NCBI GenBank assembly: GCA_963814355.1
Contig: CAWFCZ010000006.1
Span: 124,001-188,000 of the forward strand
From: JADGOV01 sp963814355
Lineage (GTDB): Bacteria; Actinomycetota; Actinomycetes; JADGOV01
Direction of reading: 5' to 3'
DNA: 64,000 bases
How positions within the stretch are numbered: position 1 is the stretch's first letter; every line of letters starts with the position of its first letter. The notes beneath the pieces are model-generated. The model saw nothing but the letters and a program-made list of their open reading frames with translations. It did no database searches and was not told the origin of the DNA. Positions 9,430 through 17,640 of the stretch are shown in pieces. Both the position numbers and the translations under genes were made by a program.

Positions 9430-9860
9430 GCCGTCCACGAAGGCCTCCCGGCCTTGGTGGCGGACCCCCGCAGATGGTTGCAGCTGATGCACAAGCCGTC
9501 AGTCGAGGCCGGTCGCCGGAATCCCGGCGAGCGGCAGACCAGGCACAGGCCTGGCGGCGAGCGCCGGGCCGGGTCCACGCCGCGGGCGCAGAAGGTGGCG
9601 AAGTCCAGGGGCCCGGCGGCCTGCCGGGCCCCGGCGCAGGTGGTGCACAGGCCGTCGCTGCGGCGGCCCTCGCCGCCGCAGCGGGCCACCGGGCATACCC
9701 GCCATCCGAGGAGCCGGTGAGCCGGCGGCGGAGTCAGGACCTGGGTGTCGCGGTCCCATCCCAGGCCACCCAGCCGTTCAAGGTCGACAGCATGCGCGAG
9801 CCGGTCCGGTGGCGGGCCGACCGGTTGGTGCCCGACGACCCGAAGCGCGCTGGTCGTCAC
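9430..9860 (-). pseudogene. Zinc-ribbon partner of tyrosine recombinase, C-terminally truncated
   Basis: The GTG at 9860 overlaps the stop of the upstream tyrosine recombinase (GTGA). The encoded segment is rich in paired cysteines: CPVARCGGEGRRSDGLCTTC, then CLVCRSPGFRRP and DGLCISCNHLRGSA, which look like several small zinc ribbons. The frame stays open to 9201, but residues after about 9430 look unrelated, so I regard the gene as truncated. Such Cys-rich proteins can be the second gene of multi-recombinase modules; that assignment is inference. Confidence 0.55.
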
Positions 9861-10840
9861 CGGGTGCCCTCCCCGAAGTGCAACGGGCCCAGGCGGTCGA
9901 CCGCGGCGCGCAGCGTGTCCGGTGCGGGATGGGCGTACCCCTCGGTCGAGCGGATCGACGCGTGCCCGAGCAGGTCCCGCACCACGTCCAGGCCCGCCCC
10001 CCGGGCGAGTAGCTCTGTGGCGGTCGCGTGGCGGAACATGTGAGGCCGCACCGGCCGGTCCAGCCCGGCCCGCCGGGAGGCGTCGCCCAGCCAGGCCCGC
10101 ACCGTGTCGGCGTGCATTGGCTGGCCGAGCGGCCGGTGGAACAGGTTGACCAGCACGAAGTCGCACCCGTCCGCGGCAGGGCAGCCCGCACGCTCGCTCA
10201 GGTAGCGGTCATAGCAGGCCAGCACCTCGGCCCGAACCGGCACGGCCCGCTGACCGCTCTTGGCCCGCGCCCCGTTGGGATTGTCCCGGCCGATCACGTG
10301 CAGATGTGGGCCAGGCACGGCGCATCCCAGCGACACCGCCGACCCGACCAGGTGCAGGTCGCAACGGCGAAGACCCAGCGCCTCCCCGATGCGCAACCCG
10401 CAGAACCACAACAACACGATGACGAACCGGTCGCGCCAGGAACGGGTGGCCCGCAGCAGCGCCTCGGTCTCGTCCTGTCGAACCGGCGACGGGCGGCCCT
10501 GGGGTCGTTCCCGCTGGCGATGGCGCGGCCGGGCCAGATAGCGCAGGCCCGATCCCTCCGGCCGCAGCTCGCCCGGCAGGTGCCGGTCGTCGGACACCTC
10601 GTAGAGCACGGCGAGCACCGACGGGTCCAACGTTGAGCTGGCAACGGCGTGCTTGGCCAACTCGCGCACCGCGGCCAGCACGTGGTTGATCCGCGCCGGG
10701 CTGCGGGCTCTGCCCACACCGGCGCCGGCCCGCTGCACCGGCGTCGTGTGCAGCCAACCCACGAACGAGCCCAGGGCACGGACCCCCGCCTCCAGGTCTC
10801 GACCTGTCGCCTCGCACCATCCCAGGAACAACGCCAGGTC
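9857..10840 (-). pseudogene. Tyrosine recombinase (phage-integrase family), N-terminally truncated by IS3
   Basis: The catalytic domain is complete. It has the Arg box CGLRIGEALGLRRCDLHL, then HMFRHATATELLARG (H-x-x-R) and LLGHASIRSTEGYAHPAP, where the nucleophile Tyr is the Y of EGYAH. The core-binding domain starts abruptly at SDLALFLGWCEATGRDLEAG, exactly where the IS3 element begins (10841). The apparent reading frame into the IS is an accident. It shares many residues with the intact recombinase at 41202-42374, for example the NPNGA-K segment and FVLVNLF. Probably inactive. Confidence 0.85.
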
Positions 10841-10913
10841 TGAATCGTCCTGGATTTTCTGGAGGCTGCGGTTGGTTGGTTGCCTCGGTTGTTGGTCGGC
10901 TGGGTTGATTGTG

Positions 10914-11243
10914 TCAGGGCTGGAGAAGCTCCTCGATGGTGATGGGCTCGCCGCAGCAGGGGGAGTGCCCGCCGCTGCCGAGGCGACGCATGAAGGTGCC
11001 GCAGTCTTCGCATCTTTGGGCGCCGAGGAGCCTGGTTTGGCACTCGGGGCATTCATAGATGGTGCTGGCCCGGCGGGATCGGGTGGGTGGGAGTTCGACG
11101 GCCGTCAGGGGCGGAGCGTGCCGCCGGCGCCAAGCGGCCTGGCGGCAGGCGTCGGAGCACCACTGCCGATTCCGGCCCGTGGGCAGCGGGGCGTCGCAGG
11201 CGCCGCAGGGTGCCGTTACGATGTCGTTACGCGCCGGGGTCAT
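10914..11243 (-). CDS. Zinc-ribbon passenger protein of IS3 element (copy 1)
   Basis: This 109-residue protein has three Cys clusters: CGACDAPLPTGRNRQWCSDA with a following C (C-x2-C then C-x3-C), YECPECQTRLLGAQRCEDCG, and SPCCGEPI. The first resembles small treble-clef or FCS-like zinc fingers and is followed by basic AWRRRH. The ATG overlaps the orfB stop (ATGA at 11240-11243), so translation is probably coupled to transposase synthesis. The gene lies inside the terminal repeats and is kept in both copies (differences such as PC/RC and T/N). It might modulate transposition or bind DNA. Function is unknown. Confidence 0.75.
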   Translation of the reverse strand: MTPARNDIVTAPCGACDAPLPTGRNRQWCSDACRQAAWRRRHAPPLTAVELPPTRSRRASTIYECPECQTRLLGAQRCEDCGTFMRRLGSGGHSPCCGEPITIEELLQP

Positions 11244-12161
11244 GCGGCCTGCTCCTGGCCGGCCCGCCAGGCCAGTTCGTACTCGGCCGGGGGCAGATAC
11301 CCGATCGAGGAGTGCAGCCTGGTCGAGTTGTACCAGTGCACCCAGGAGGCGGTCTCCCGTTCGACTTCGGCCCGCCCGGTCCAGGACCGTGCTCGGCGGT
11401 GGATCAGCTCGGTCTTGTACAACCCGATGGTCGACTCCATCAGGGCGTTGTCCAGGGCGTCGCCGACCGAGCCGATGGAGCCGGCGATCCCCGCTTCGAC
11501 GAGCGCGTCGGTGAACGCGATCGACGTGTACTGGCTGCCGGCATCGGAATGATGCACCAAGCCGGTTGCGGTGAAACGGGAGTCGGCCCGGCGGCGGGTG
11601 AACAGCGCCTGCTCGAGGGTCGACATCACCAGCGGCGTCGTCTTGGAGCTACTCACCCGCCAGCCGAGGATCCGCCGGGAGAACACGTCGGTCAGCAGCG
11701 CCATAGCAGAACCCGGCGAGCGTCCAGACGTAGGTGAAGTCCGCGACCCACCACTGGTCCGGCCGGGTTGGGGTGTCCCAGGCCCGGTCGAGAAGGTCCG
11801 GGTGCCGCGGCACCGCCTCGTCGCCGCGCCTGGTCGTGGTCATGGTGTGCTCACCGCGTACGACGCCGGCGATGCCGGCGATCTTCATCAGCCTGGCGAC
11901 CTGATCGCGGCCGACGTCATGCCCGGCGCGGCGCATCTCCCGCCACAGCTTGCGCACCCCGTAAACGCTGCGGTTCACCCGGTACAGGTCCACCACAGCG
12001 TCGACGAGGTAGGCGTCGGCGAGTTCCGCCGCCGACACCCGGGTCTTCACCGCGGCGTAGTAGGTACTGGGGGCGATCTGCATGCCGTGCTCGGTCAGCA
12101 CCCGGCAGATCGGCTCGACCCCGAAGCGGGCCCGGTAACCGTCGATGTAGGCGACGATCAC
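11240..12161 (-). pseudogene. IS3-family transposase orfB, frameshifted (copy 1)
   Basis: The first frame (from GTG at 12161, overlapping the orfA stop as GTGA) has the IS3 OrfB start YGVRKLWREMRRAGHDVGRD and the first catalytic Asp in WWVADFTYVW. After TLAGF, at about 11702-11711, the frame changes. The rest (ALLTDVFSRRILGWRV, HHSDAGSQYTS with the second Asp, DNALMESTIG with the Glu, then WYNSTRLHSSIGYLPP) is in another frame ending at 11240. The same break occurs at the same place in copy 2, so it predates the duplication or is a programmed shift. I favour inactivation. Confidence 0.85.
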
Positions 12162-12481
12162 TTGAGTCGGCGGTCGAGCTCCGCCTGAGCGAAAAACGCC
12201 GACGCTGTCTTGAGGATCTCATTCGCCCGACGCAACTCCGAGACCTCACGACGCAGCGCTTTCAACTCCGCTGACTCCTCACTCGTCACCCCCGCACGAG
12301 CACCACTGTCGACCTCCTCCCGCTCGATCCAGTTCCGCAGCGTGGCCTGGTTGATGTCCAGTACCGCCCCGACCTGACGGCGGGCGGCCACCATCGACTC
12401 ACCACGGTCGCGGAGCCGGTCCTGATACATCCGCACCGCTCGGGCGCGGGTCTCCCCGTCGTACTTCCTTGATGCAGGCAT
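12158..12481 (-). CDS. IS3-family transposase orfA (copy 1)
   Basis: This 107-residue HTH and leucine-zipper protein is typical of IS3 OrfA. It begins MPASRKYDGETRARAVRMYQ, has the HTH around VGAVLDINQATLRNWI, and ends in a coiled-coil segment ELKALRREVSELRRANEILK. It binds the terminal repeats and normally forms OrfAB with orfB. It lies immediately inside the right terminal repeat. Confidence 0.9.
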   Translation of the reverse strand: MPASRKYDGETRARAVRMYQDRLRDRGESMVAARRQVGAVLDINQATLRNWIEREEVDSGARAGVTSEESAELKALRREVSELRRANEILKTASAFFAQAELDRRLK

Positions 12482-12533
12482 CCCAGCAGTCTCCTTGCTG
12501 AATCAGAGCCTCCACCAGATCCAGGACGGTTCA

Positions 12534-13089
12534 CCGTGCAGCGCGTCACCGGTCCACCGCACGTTAGGCGCATCGGCCTCGAACCGGCCGAACGCGTGCG
12601 GCGGGGATCCGTCCGGGCGGGTGTTGAGTTCCAGGCGTACGAAGTGCCGCTGCAGGGTCCGTTCGTCCGGCGCCCAGCCGGTATGCGCGCGCAGGATCGC
12701 CGCGACCTGCGCCGCCGTGCGCTCAGGCACTTCCCGCTTCAACGCGGCAGCGAGGTCGAGCACGTCGAGCGGGGTGCGCGGCTGCACCCGGCGCGGGTTG
12801 GGCACCAGCGCATCGAACCCGCCGCGGCCCCACCGGCGAATCCACCGATCGATGCTTTCCCGCGATACCCGCACCGGCTGCCCGAACGGGCCGGCATGCT
12901 CGCGGGCCGCCAGCTCACGCACCAGCCCACCGCGCTGCCTGGTGGACAGCCGCTGGTCGGCCGGCGGATCAACGAATACCGAAACAACCCCACCGCCCGG
13001 GCCCGTTCGTCCCGGACCTGATCCTCCCCTCGACCTGCACCGCCATGGCCGTTGGCCATCAGTTCCTCCTCGCGTTCGTGGATAGACAC
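12534..13089 (-). pseudogene. Truncated DDE transposase N-terminus
   Basis: The N-terminal HTH region is seen in two frames: DQVRDERARAVGLFRYSLI, then, after a shift near 12965, RLSTRQRGGLVRELAAREHA and RVSRESIDRWIRRWGRGGFD. It ends FGRFEADAPNVRWTGDA, where IS3 copy 1 cuts it, so the catalytic domain is absent. The pattern matches actinobacterial DDE integrase/transposases that pair with the DUF6431-type ORF next to it. Family placement (IS481/Mu-like) is tentative. Confidence 0.7.
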
Positions 13090-13111
13090 CCGCCTCCGCG
13101 AGGGTCGTTGA

Positions 13112-13720
13112 TCAATCAGCGGTGTCCAAGGGCCAGCTCGTGTTGATCGACTCGACCGGGCCGGCCGGGGACAGCAGACACCCGCCGATCACCGCCGAGA
13201 CCAGCTGCCACGCCGGCACCGCGCCCACCACCCCCAGCCGGCGGCGAGCCGCCGCAGCCACCGCGCCCAGCACCTCCACCGCATCGGCTGACAGCGAGCC
13301 ACGCGGCGGTATCGGGCCGGTCAGCGGATCCAGCTCGACCAGCAGCGTCGTGAACACCGCCCGGACCCGCGCGGCGTTACCGGCGAAGGCCCGCAGCCAG
13401 CCGCGCACCGTCGAAACCGGTCGGCCCAACAAGGCCGCGATCCGGCGATGACCTTGACCCGCGGCCTTCGCGGTGAGCGCGGCGCCGATCACCTCGACCG
13501 CGTCAGCGCGGCGCGCCAGACACGACACCGCCAGCAGCACATGCGTCGCCAGGCACGCCGAACACCGCGCCCGGCGCGGGCGCAGCACCCCGACCCCGCG
13601 TACCACCCGCTGCCGGGCGTGACCCCACGGCGCGAGAGCACCTGCACCGCACGGGCAGACCAGCTCACCAGCCCGCAGCCGGCGCTCGATCCCCACCGGA
13701 TCGGTACCTACCATGACCAT
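13112..13720 (-). CDS. DUF6431-type transposon-associated protein
   Basis: This 202-residue protein starts at MVMVGTDPVGIERRL (ATG at 13718-13720). It has a Cys motif LVCPCGAGALAPWGHARQRV, then RPRRARCSACLATHVLL (a likely zinc ribbon), and an HTH-like GHRRIAALLGRPVSTVRGWL. I recognise the layout as the DUF6431-like first gene of actinobacterial IS elements whose second gene is the transposase, here broken at 12534-13089. It may contribute DNA binding. With its partner destroyed it is probably a leftover. Confidence 0.6.
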   Translation of the reverse strand: MVMVGTDPVGIERRLRAGELVCPCGAGALAPWGHARQRVVRGVGVLRPRRARCSACLATHVLLAVSCLARRADAVEVIGAALTAKAAGQGHRRIAALLGRPVSTVRGWLRAFAGNAARVRAVFTTLLVELDPLTGPIPPRGSLSADAVEVLGAVAAAARRRLGVVGAVPAWQLVSAVIGGCLLSPAGPVESINTSWPLDTAD

Positions 13721-13743
13721 GGGTGCACCTCCATGCACCAAGC

Positions 13744-13782
13744 ACGGCCCTCCCATCCGGCCAAGGAGTGGGGAGGGCCGTT
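13744..13782. terminator. Hairpin upstream of the DUF6431-type gene
   Basis: GGCCCTCCC pairs with GGGAGGGCC around a loop of about 20 nt. There is no clear T tract. It could be a terminator or part of an element end. Confidence 0.35.
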
Positions 13783-14072
13783 GCGCTACCAGACCAGTGG
13801 TCAGCCTGCCGTCGCACACGAACAAGGGGCCACCCGAAAGCAGCCCCCCGTGACCATCGTCGCCGTCAGCGTCGCTACACCCACGCCAGATCGTCACGCA
13901 CCGCGTCGTTCAACATGGGGCTGAGAGTCTCGGCATAGTTACAGGCTCTCCAGGAATGCCAGGACCTTGTCGGGTGAACCGTAGAGACACGCGCAGACGC
14001 ATCTGCCCTGCTCCAAGGCGAATCCCGTCCTACGAACATGTGCCAGCCGGAGCCTCTGATGGGTGGCTCACC

Positions 14073-14181
14073 TTGATGAGCGACGCCCTGCTCGCCCAGT
14101 CCGCCGTCGACCGACTCACCTCAGGAGCGCACACCCTCGTCATCGAGGGCCCCTCCTACCGCAAACGACACCCCAGTCGTC
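14073..14181 (+). pseudogene. IS21-family IstB C-terminal relic
   Basis: The frame SDALLAQSAVDRLTSGAHTL then VIEGPSYRKR matches the C-terminal end of IstB helper ATPases of IS21 elements. Nothing of the ATPase core remains. The surrounding 13783-14658 stretch otherwise shows no gene I can support. Confidence 0.55.
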
Positions 14182-14658
14182 GAGCCGGCATTGACCCCGA
14201 AGGAGGCCGTGATGCTCACTCACACGACCAGGTGGTCCCATCCTCCTGGCTACGCGGTGGTCCCAACACTCTGGCAAGCGACACCGTGCGGTCGCGGACT
14301 CCGACAGCAGGAGGTGCCGTTGAGTCGCCGATGTCAACATGATCTTCATTTCCGGGCGGTTGGTGATACTCGCACCCTGGGTGCGTTAGGCGTGCGGTGT
14401 CTCGCCTGACCCGCTGTTCAGCCCAATTCACGCTCTGTCTGCCGACCTAGCGCCGGCTGCTTTTGAGTCAAATCGGAGCATAGGTGCCACTTGCTGCTCC
14501 GCTGTGAAGCAAACCGTACCGACGTACAAAGACAAAGGGCAAAGACCGGGAACAAAGGAGAAGCATGCAAAACGAGGCGAGGGGCTGCACGCGCGGTATG
14601 CGTACAACTACTCTCGGTGGCAACGGGGATCGCCCGCGTCAAGGCAAGGAGGGAACTC

Positions 14659-17427
14659 GTGATAGCTGTCGCAAGGGTACCTGGCTCCTCACTCGGCCGG
14701 GGAAAGGGCAGGCCCGAAAAAGGAGCGCCTCAGCGGCGATCCAAGACCCGAGTAGTCCGCTTATTGATCACGGTGGGGCCACTTATCGTTGCATTTCTAT
14801 TCGTGCTGTCCACTATGGTGCTCATACCGTCACGGGTCAGGGCGCTCGGGCCGAACGACGTGAGCACCAGCAAGGTCATAACGATCATGCTTGAAAATCA
14901 CTCTCGGTCCGAGACGCGTTCCGCGGGGACAATGCCATACCTCGACAGTCTGGCGAACGATTATGGTGAGGCGACGAACTTTGTGGCCCAGATTCATCCT
15001 TCCCTAGGCAACTACCTTGCAGCCCAATCCGGGGCCGGGGTTGAGACCTGTTCGAAGTGGGACCCGTTACCAGGCGACTGCCCGCAGTCCGGAGCAACAG
15101 TATTCGACCAAGCAATCGCCGCAGGCAAGACGGCCAAATACTACTCTGAGGCCATGCCCCAAAATTGTTATCCATACGATGCAAATGGCTACATCGCTCA
15201 CCATAACGGTTGGACGTACTTCAATGACTCGACGTCTCACCACAATTGCATGAATGACTCGGTTCAGGCTGGGACGACATCCTCGGGACCGTTGTTGAGT
15301 GACCTGAGTTCTGGTCATCTACCGAACGTGTCTTGGCTAGTTCCAACAAACGAGAACAATGCCCATTCTGGCCCACTTTCTGTGGCCGATGCTTGGCTTC
15401 AGCGATGGATCCCAACTTTTCTTGGCTCGGCCGACTACCAGGCAGGTCGTTTGGCCATCGCGATCACCTGGGACGAGCCGGATCCCGCTGCCACGCTTGA
15501 CACACCGATTGAATTTGTCCTTATCTCTCCGCATGCGACCGGAGCGGATACCGCGGCGCGGTACAACTTATTCTCGTGGCTGCGCTACCAAGAAGACGTC
15601 CTAGGCGTCGCCCACCAGGGGGGTGCCGCAAACTCAACTGACCTGACCACTTGGGTCCCAGTCATGCCACAGTCGACCGCGACGCCTTCACCGACCAGCA
15701 CACCCGCGCCTAGCCCCAGCCCAACCTCCACTCCCTCCGCCGGCCCTACGTCGTCGCCTAGCACGACGCCGACCGCCTGCTCACCGGGTCGGCCGTCGCT
15801 CGTGGACATGGGGGTGTCGAGTAACGCCGGCTCGGCCACGCTGTCCGCACATGTGAATCCTGACGGCGTCGCGGCCCGGGGAAATTTCGAGTGGGGACCG
15901 ACGGGTGCTCTGGGGCGAGGAACCGCAAAGACCGCCCTAGGTTCCGGCTGCTCGCCTGTCGCGCTGTCGGCAAACATTGGGCCGCTGACAGCCGGCCGTA
16001 CCTACTACTACCGGGTAGTGGCCGAGTCACCCGGCGGGAACCTGTACCCCACTCCCGCCAGCTTTATTGCCGGGAGCGTCACCCCAACACCCGCGCCTAG
16101 CCCCAGCCCAACCTCCACTCCCTCCGCCGGCCCTACGTCGTCGCCTAGCACGACGCCGACCGCCTGCTCACCGGGTCGGCCGTCGCTCGTGGACATGGGG
16201 GTGTCGAGTAACGCCGGCTCGGCCACGCTGTCCGCACATGTGAATCCTGACGGCGTCGCGGCCCGGGGAAATTTCGAGTGGGGACCGACGGGTGCTCTGG
16301 GGCGAGGAACCGCAAAGACCGCCCTAGGTTCCGGCTGCTCGCCTGTCGCGCTGTCGGCAAACATTGGGCCGCTGACAGCCGGCCGTACCTACTACTACCG
16401 GGTAGTGGCCGAGTCACCCGGCGGGAACCTGTACCCCACTCCCGCCAGCTTTCTTGCCGGGAGCGTCAGCCCAACACCCTCGCCAGCTTCCCCCAGTTCA
16501 ACCCCGACGCCTAGTCCATCGGCCGCCGACTCGGTTCCTGAGCATCTATATGGAGTCACGAAGGCGGGCAGTGAGTACGCCTGCGCCCAGGGTTGGGGAT
16601 TCTTCGACGGCCCCACGGACGTGGCCTCCGTTGTGGCGATGCAGGGCTGGGGCATCAATGCCGTACGTGTACCACTTAACGAATCATGCTGGCTAGGTAT
16701 CAACGGCGCCCCTCCATCTTTTAGCGGTGCCGCGTATAGGATGGCGATCGAAGGCTATGTTGAAAGACTGCATGCCCAAGGCCTATTTGTAATCCTCGAT
16801 CTGCACTGGTCCTCGAGCGGTGCTCAACTCGCTTTGGGACAGGATCTGATGGCCGATCGCGACCATGCTCCCGCCTTTTGGATGTCGGTAGCAACGACCT
16901 TCAAGGATGATACTAAAATGGCCTTTGACTTATTTAATGAGCCGCACGGCTTGGCCTGGTCGGCATGGCGAGATGGCAATGCCGAGTATGCGGGCATGAA
17001 TCAATTGATCCAGGCGGTTCGATCGACAGGCGCGACGAACTGGGTCATAGCGTCAGGTCTCGAGTGGGGGAATGATCTGCGCGGCTGGCTGACCAACCGC
17101 CCCACCGACCCGATCGAACATTTGGCCGCTGGTTTTCATGCGTACAATTTCAATCGCTGCGTTACACAGTTGTGCTGGGATGCGGAGGTGGCACCGGTGA
17201 GTCGGTCCGTCCCCGTCTACGTCACCGAGATGGGCGAGAACGACTGCGCCAGCGCATTTGTGCTGTCATTGTTTGTCTGGGCTGAAGGTCACGGGATCGA
17301 CGGCTATGCGCCGTGGTCCTGGAACACTTCGATGAGCTGCGCTGGTGGCCCTGGACTAATCGCCGATAATGCCGGGACACCCACCGACTACGGAAAAGGT
17401 GTGAAGGCATGGTACTCGTTGCACTGA
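14659..17427 (+). CDS. Secreted phosphoesterase-Fn3-Fn3-GH5 fusion
   Basis: This 922-residue exported protein starts at GTG 14659, chosen for the AGGAGGG six bases upstream. A transmembrane or signal segment (LLITVGPLIVAFLFVLSTMV) precedes a phosphoesterase domain of the alkaline-phosphatase superfamily (KVITIMLENHSRSE, HPSLGNYLA, AIAITWDEPDP). Then come a Pro/Ser/Thr linker, two nearly identical Fn3-like modules (SLVDMGVSSNAGSATLSAHV, RTYYYRVVAESPGG) and a C-terminal GH5 glycanase. GH5 shows LHWSS, the acid/base Glu in FDLFNEPHG and a candidate nucleophile in YVTEMGEND. It probably cleaves a beta-glycan and a phosphoester outside the cell. Base composition is lower in GC than in the core genes, suggesting transfer. 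Confidence 0.85.
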   Translation: MIAVARVPGSSLGRGKGRPEKGAPQRRSKTRVVRLLITVGPLIVAFLFVLSTMVLIPSRVRALGPNDVSTSKVITIMLENHSRSETRSAGTMPYLDSLANDYGEATNFVAQIHPSLGNYLAAQSGAGVETCSKWDPLPGDCPQSGATVFDQAIAAGKTAKYYSEAMPQNCYPYDANGYIAHHNGWTYFNDSTSHHNCMNDSVQAGTTSSGPLLSDLSSGHLPNVSWLVPTNENNAHSGPLSVADAWLQRWIPTFLGSADYQAGRLAIAITWDEPDPAATLDTPIEFVLISPHATGADTAARYNLFSWLRYQEDVLGVAHQGGAANSTDLTTWVPVMPQSTATPSPTSTPAPSPSPTSTPSAGPTSSPSTTPTACSPGRPSLVDMGVSSNAGSATLSAHVNPDGVAARGNFEWGPTGALGRGTAKTALGSGCSPVALSANIGPLTAGRTYYYRVVAESPGGNLYPTPASFIAGSVTPTPAPSPSPTSTPSAGPTSSPSTTPTACSPGRPSLVDMGVSSNAGSATLSAHVNPDGVAARGNFEWGPTGALGRGTAKTALGSGCSPVALSANIGPLTAGRTYYYRVVAESPGGNLYPTPASFLAGSVSPTPSPASPSSTPTPSPSAADSVPEHLYGVTKAGSEYACAQGWGFFDGPTDVASVVAMQGWGINAVRVPLNESCWLGINGAPPSFSGAAYRMAIEGYVERLHAQGLFVILDLHWSSSGAQLALGQDLMADRDHAPAFWMSVATTFKDDTKMAFDLFNEPHGLAWSAWRDGNAEYAGMNQLIQAVRSTGATNWVIASGLEWGNDLRGWLTNRPTDPIEHLAAGFHAYNFNRCVTQLCWDAEVAPVSRSVPVYVTEMGENDCASAFVLSLFVWAEGHGIDGYAPWSWNTSMSCAGGPGLIADNAGTPTDYGKGVKAWYSLH
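15700..16473 (+). repeat. Two tandem 387-bp repeats coding the linker plus Fn3-like module
   Basis: 15700-16086 and 16087-16473 are nearly identical at the base level; I noticed only a few differences (for example ATTGCC against CTTGCC near the end). Each unit codes 129 residues. Such identity means recent duplication or ongoing homogenisation, so unit number may vary between strains. Confidence 0.9.
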
Positions 17428-17484
17428 GCTTGAGTTTGGCCTGTGTGGCCGATCAGGCGAGCGGCAACACAGGGGGGCCCGTGG

Positions 17485-17505
17485 GGGGCCGGTTGCACCG
17501 GCCCC
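17485..17505. terminator. Hairpin after the GH5 fusion gene
   Basis: GGGGCCGGT-TGC-ACCGGCCCC is a perfect 9-bp stem with a 3-nt loop, about 60 bp after the GH5 stop. No T tract follows, as is common for actinobacterial terminators. Confidence 0.5.
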
Positions 17506-17640
17506 GGAACGGGGCTAGCTTGAGTTTCCGACGATCATGACTTCTTGACGGCCCGCGGGTGCAGGCTCCCGCCGCTTTCCCTTGCGACACACCGCTTCTG
17601 GTTCTTGATCGATGATCTCCGTTGGTGTATGACCTAAATC

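Larger units (their letters stand above)
10841..12533 (-). mobile_element. IS3-family element, copy 1, with passenger gene
   Basis: The ends are inverted repeats: TGAATCGTCCTGGAT at 10841 and the complement of TGAACCGTCCTGGAT ending at 12533. The same ends bound copy 2 (39445-41137), which fixes the element at about 1.69 kb. It carries orfA, a frameshifted orfB and a zinc-ribbon passenger. Left and right flanks belong to two different truncated genes and no target duplication is visible (GTC against CCG), so the flanks have been rearranged since insertion. Confidence 0.88.

Noticed and set aside
10841..12533. Tyrosine recombinase reading frame extended into IS3 (apparent 399-residue protein from 11056)
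   Set aside because: The first ~70 residues are antisense of the IS passenger gene; homology to recombinases starts only at the IS boundary.
14491..14658. Upstream extension of the phosphoesterase-GH5 gene
   Set aside because: GTG 14659 has an ideal AGGAGGG and puts the membrane segment near the N-terminus; the extension is basic and lacks a ribosome binding site.
14355..14658. Possible cyclic-dinucleotide riboswitch before the GH5 fusion
   Set aside because: I could not find the conserved core of any riboswitch class; purine-rich runs alone are not enough.
15700..16473. CRISPR-like array
   Set aside because: Only two long in-frame repeats with no spacers and no cas genes in the window.
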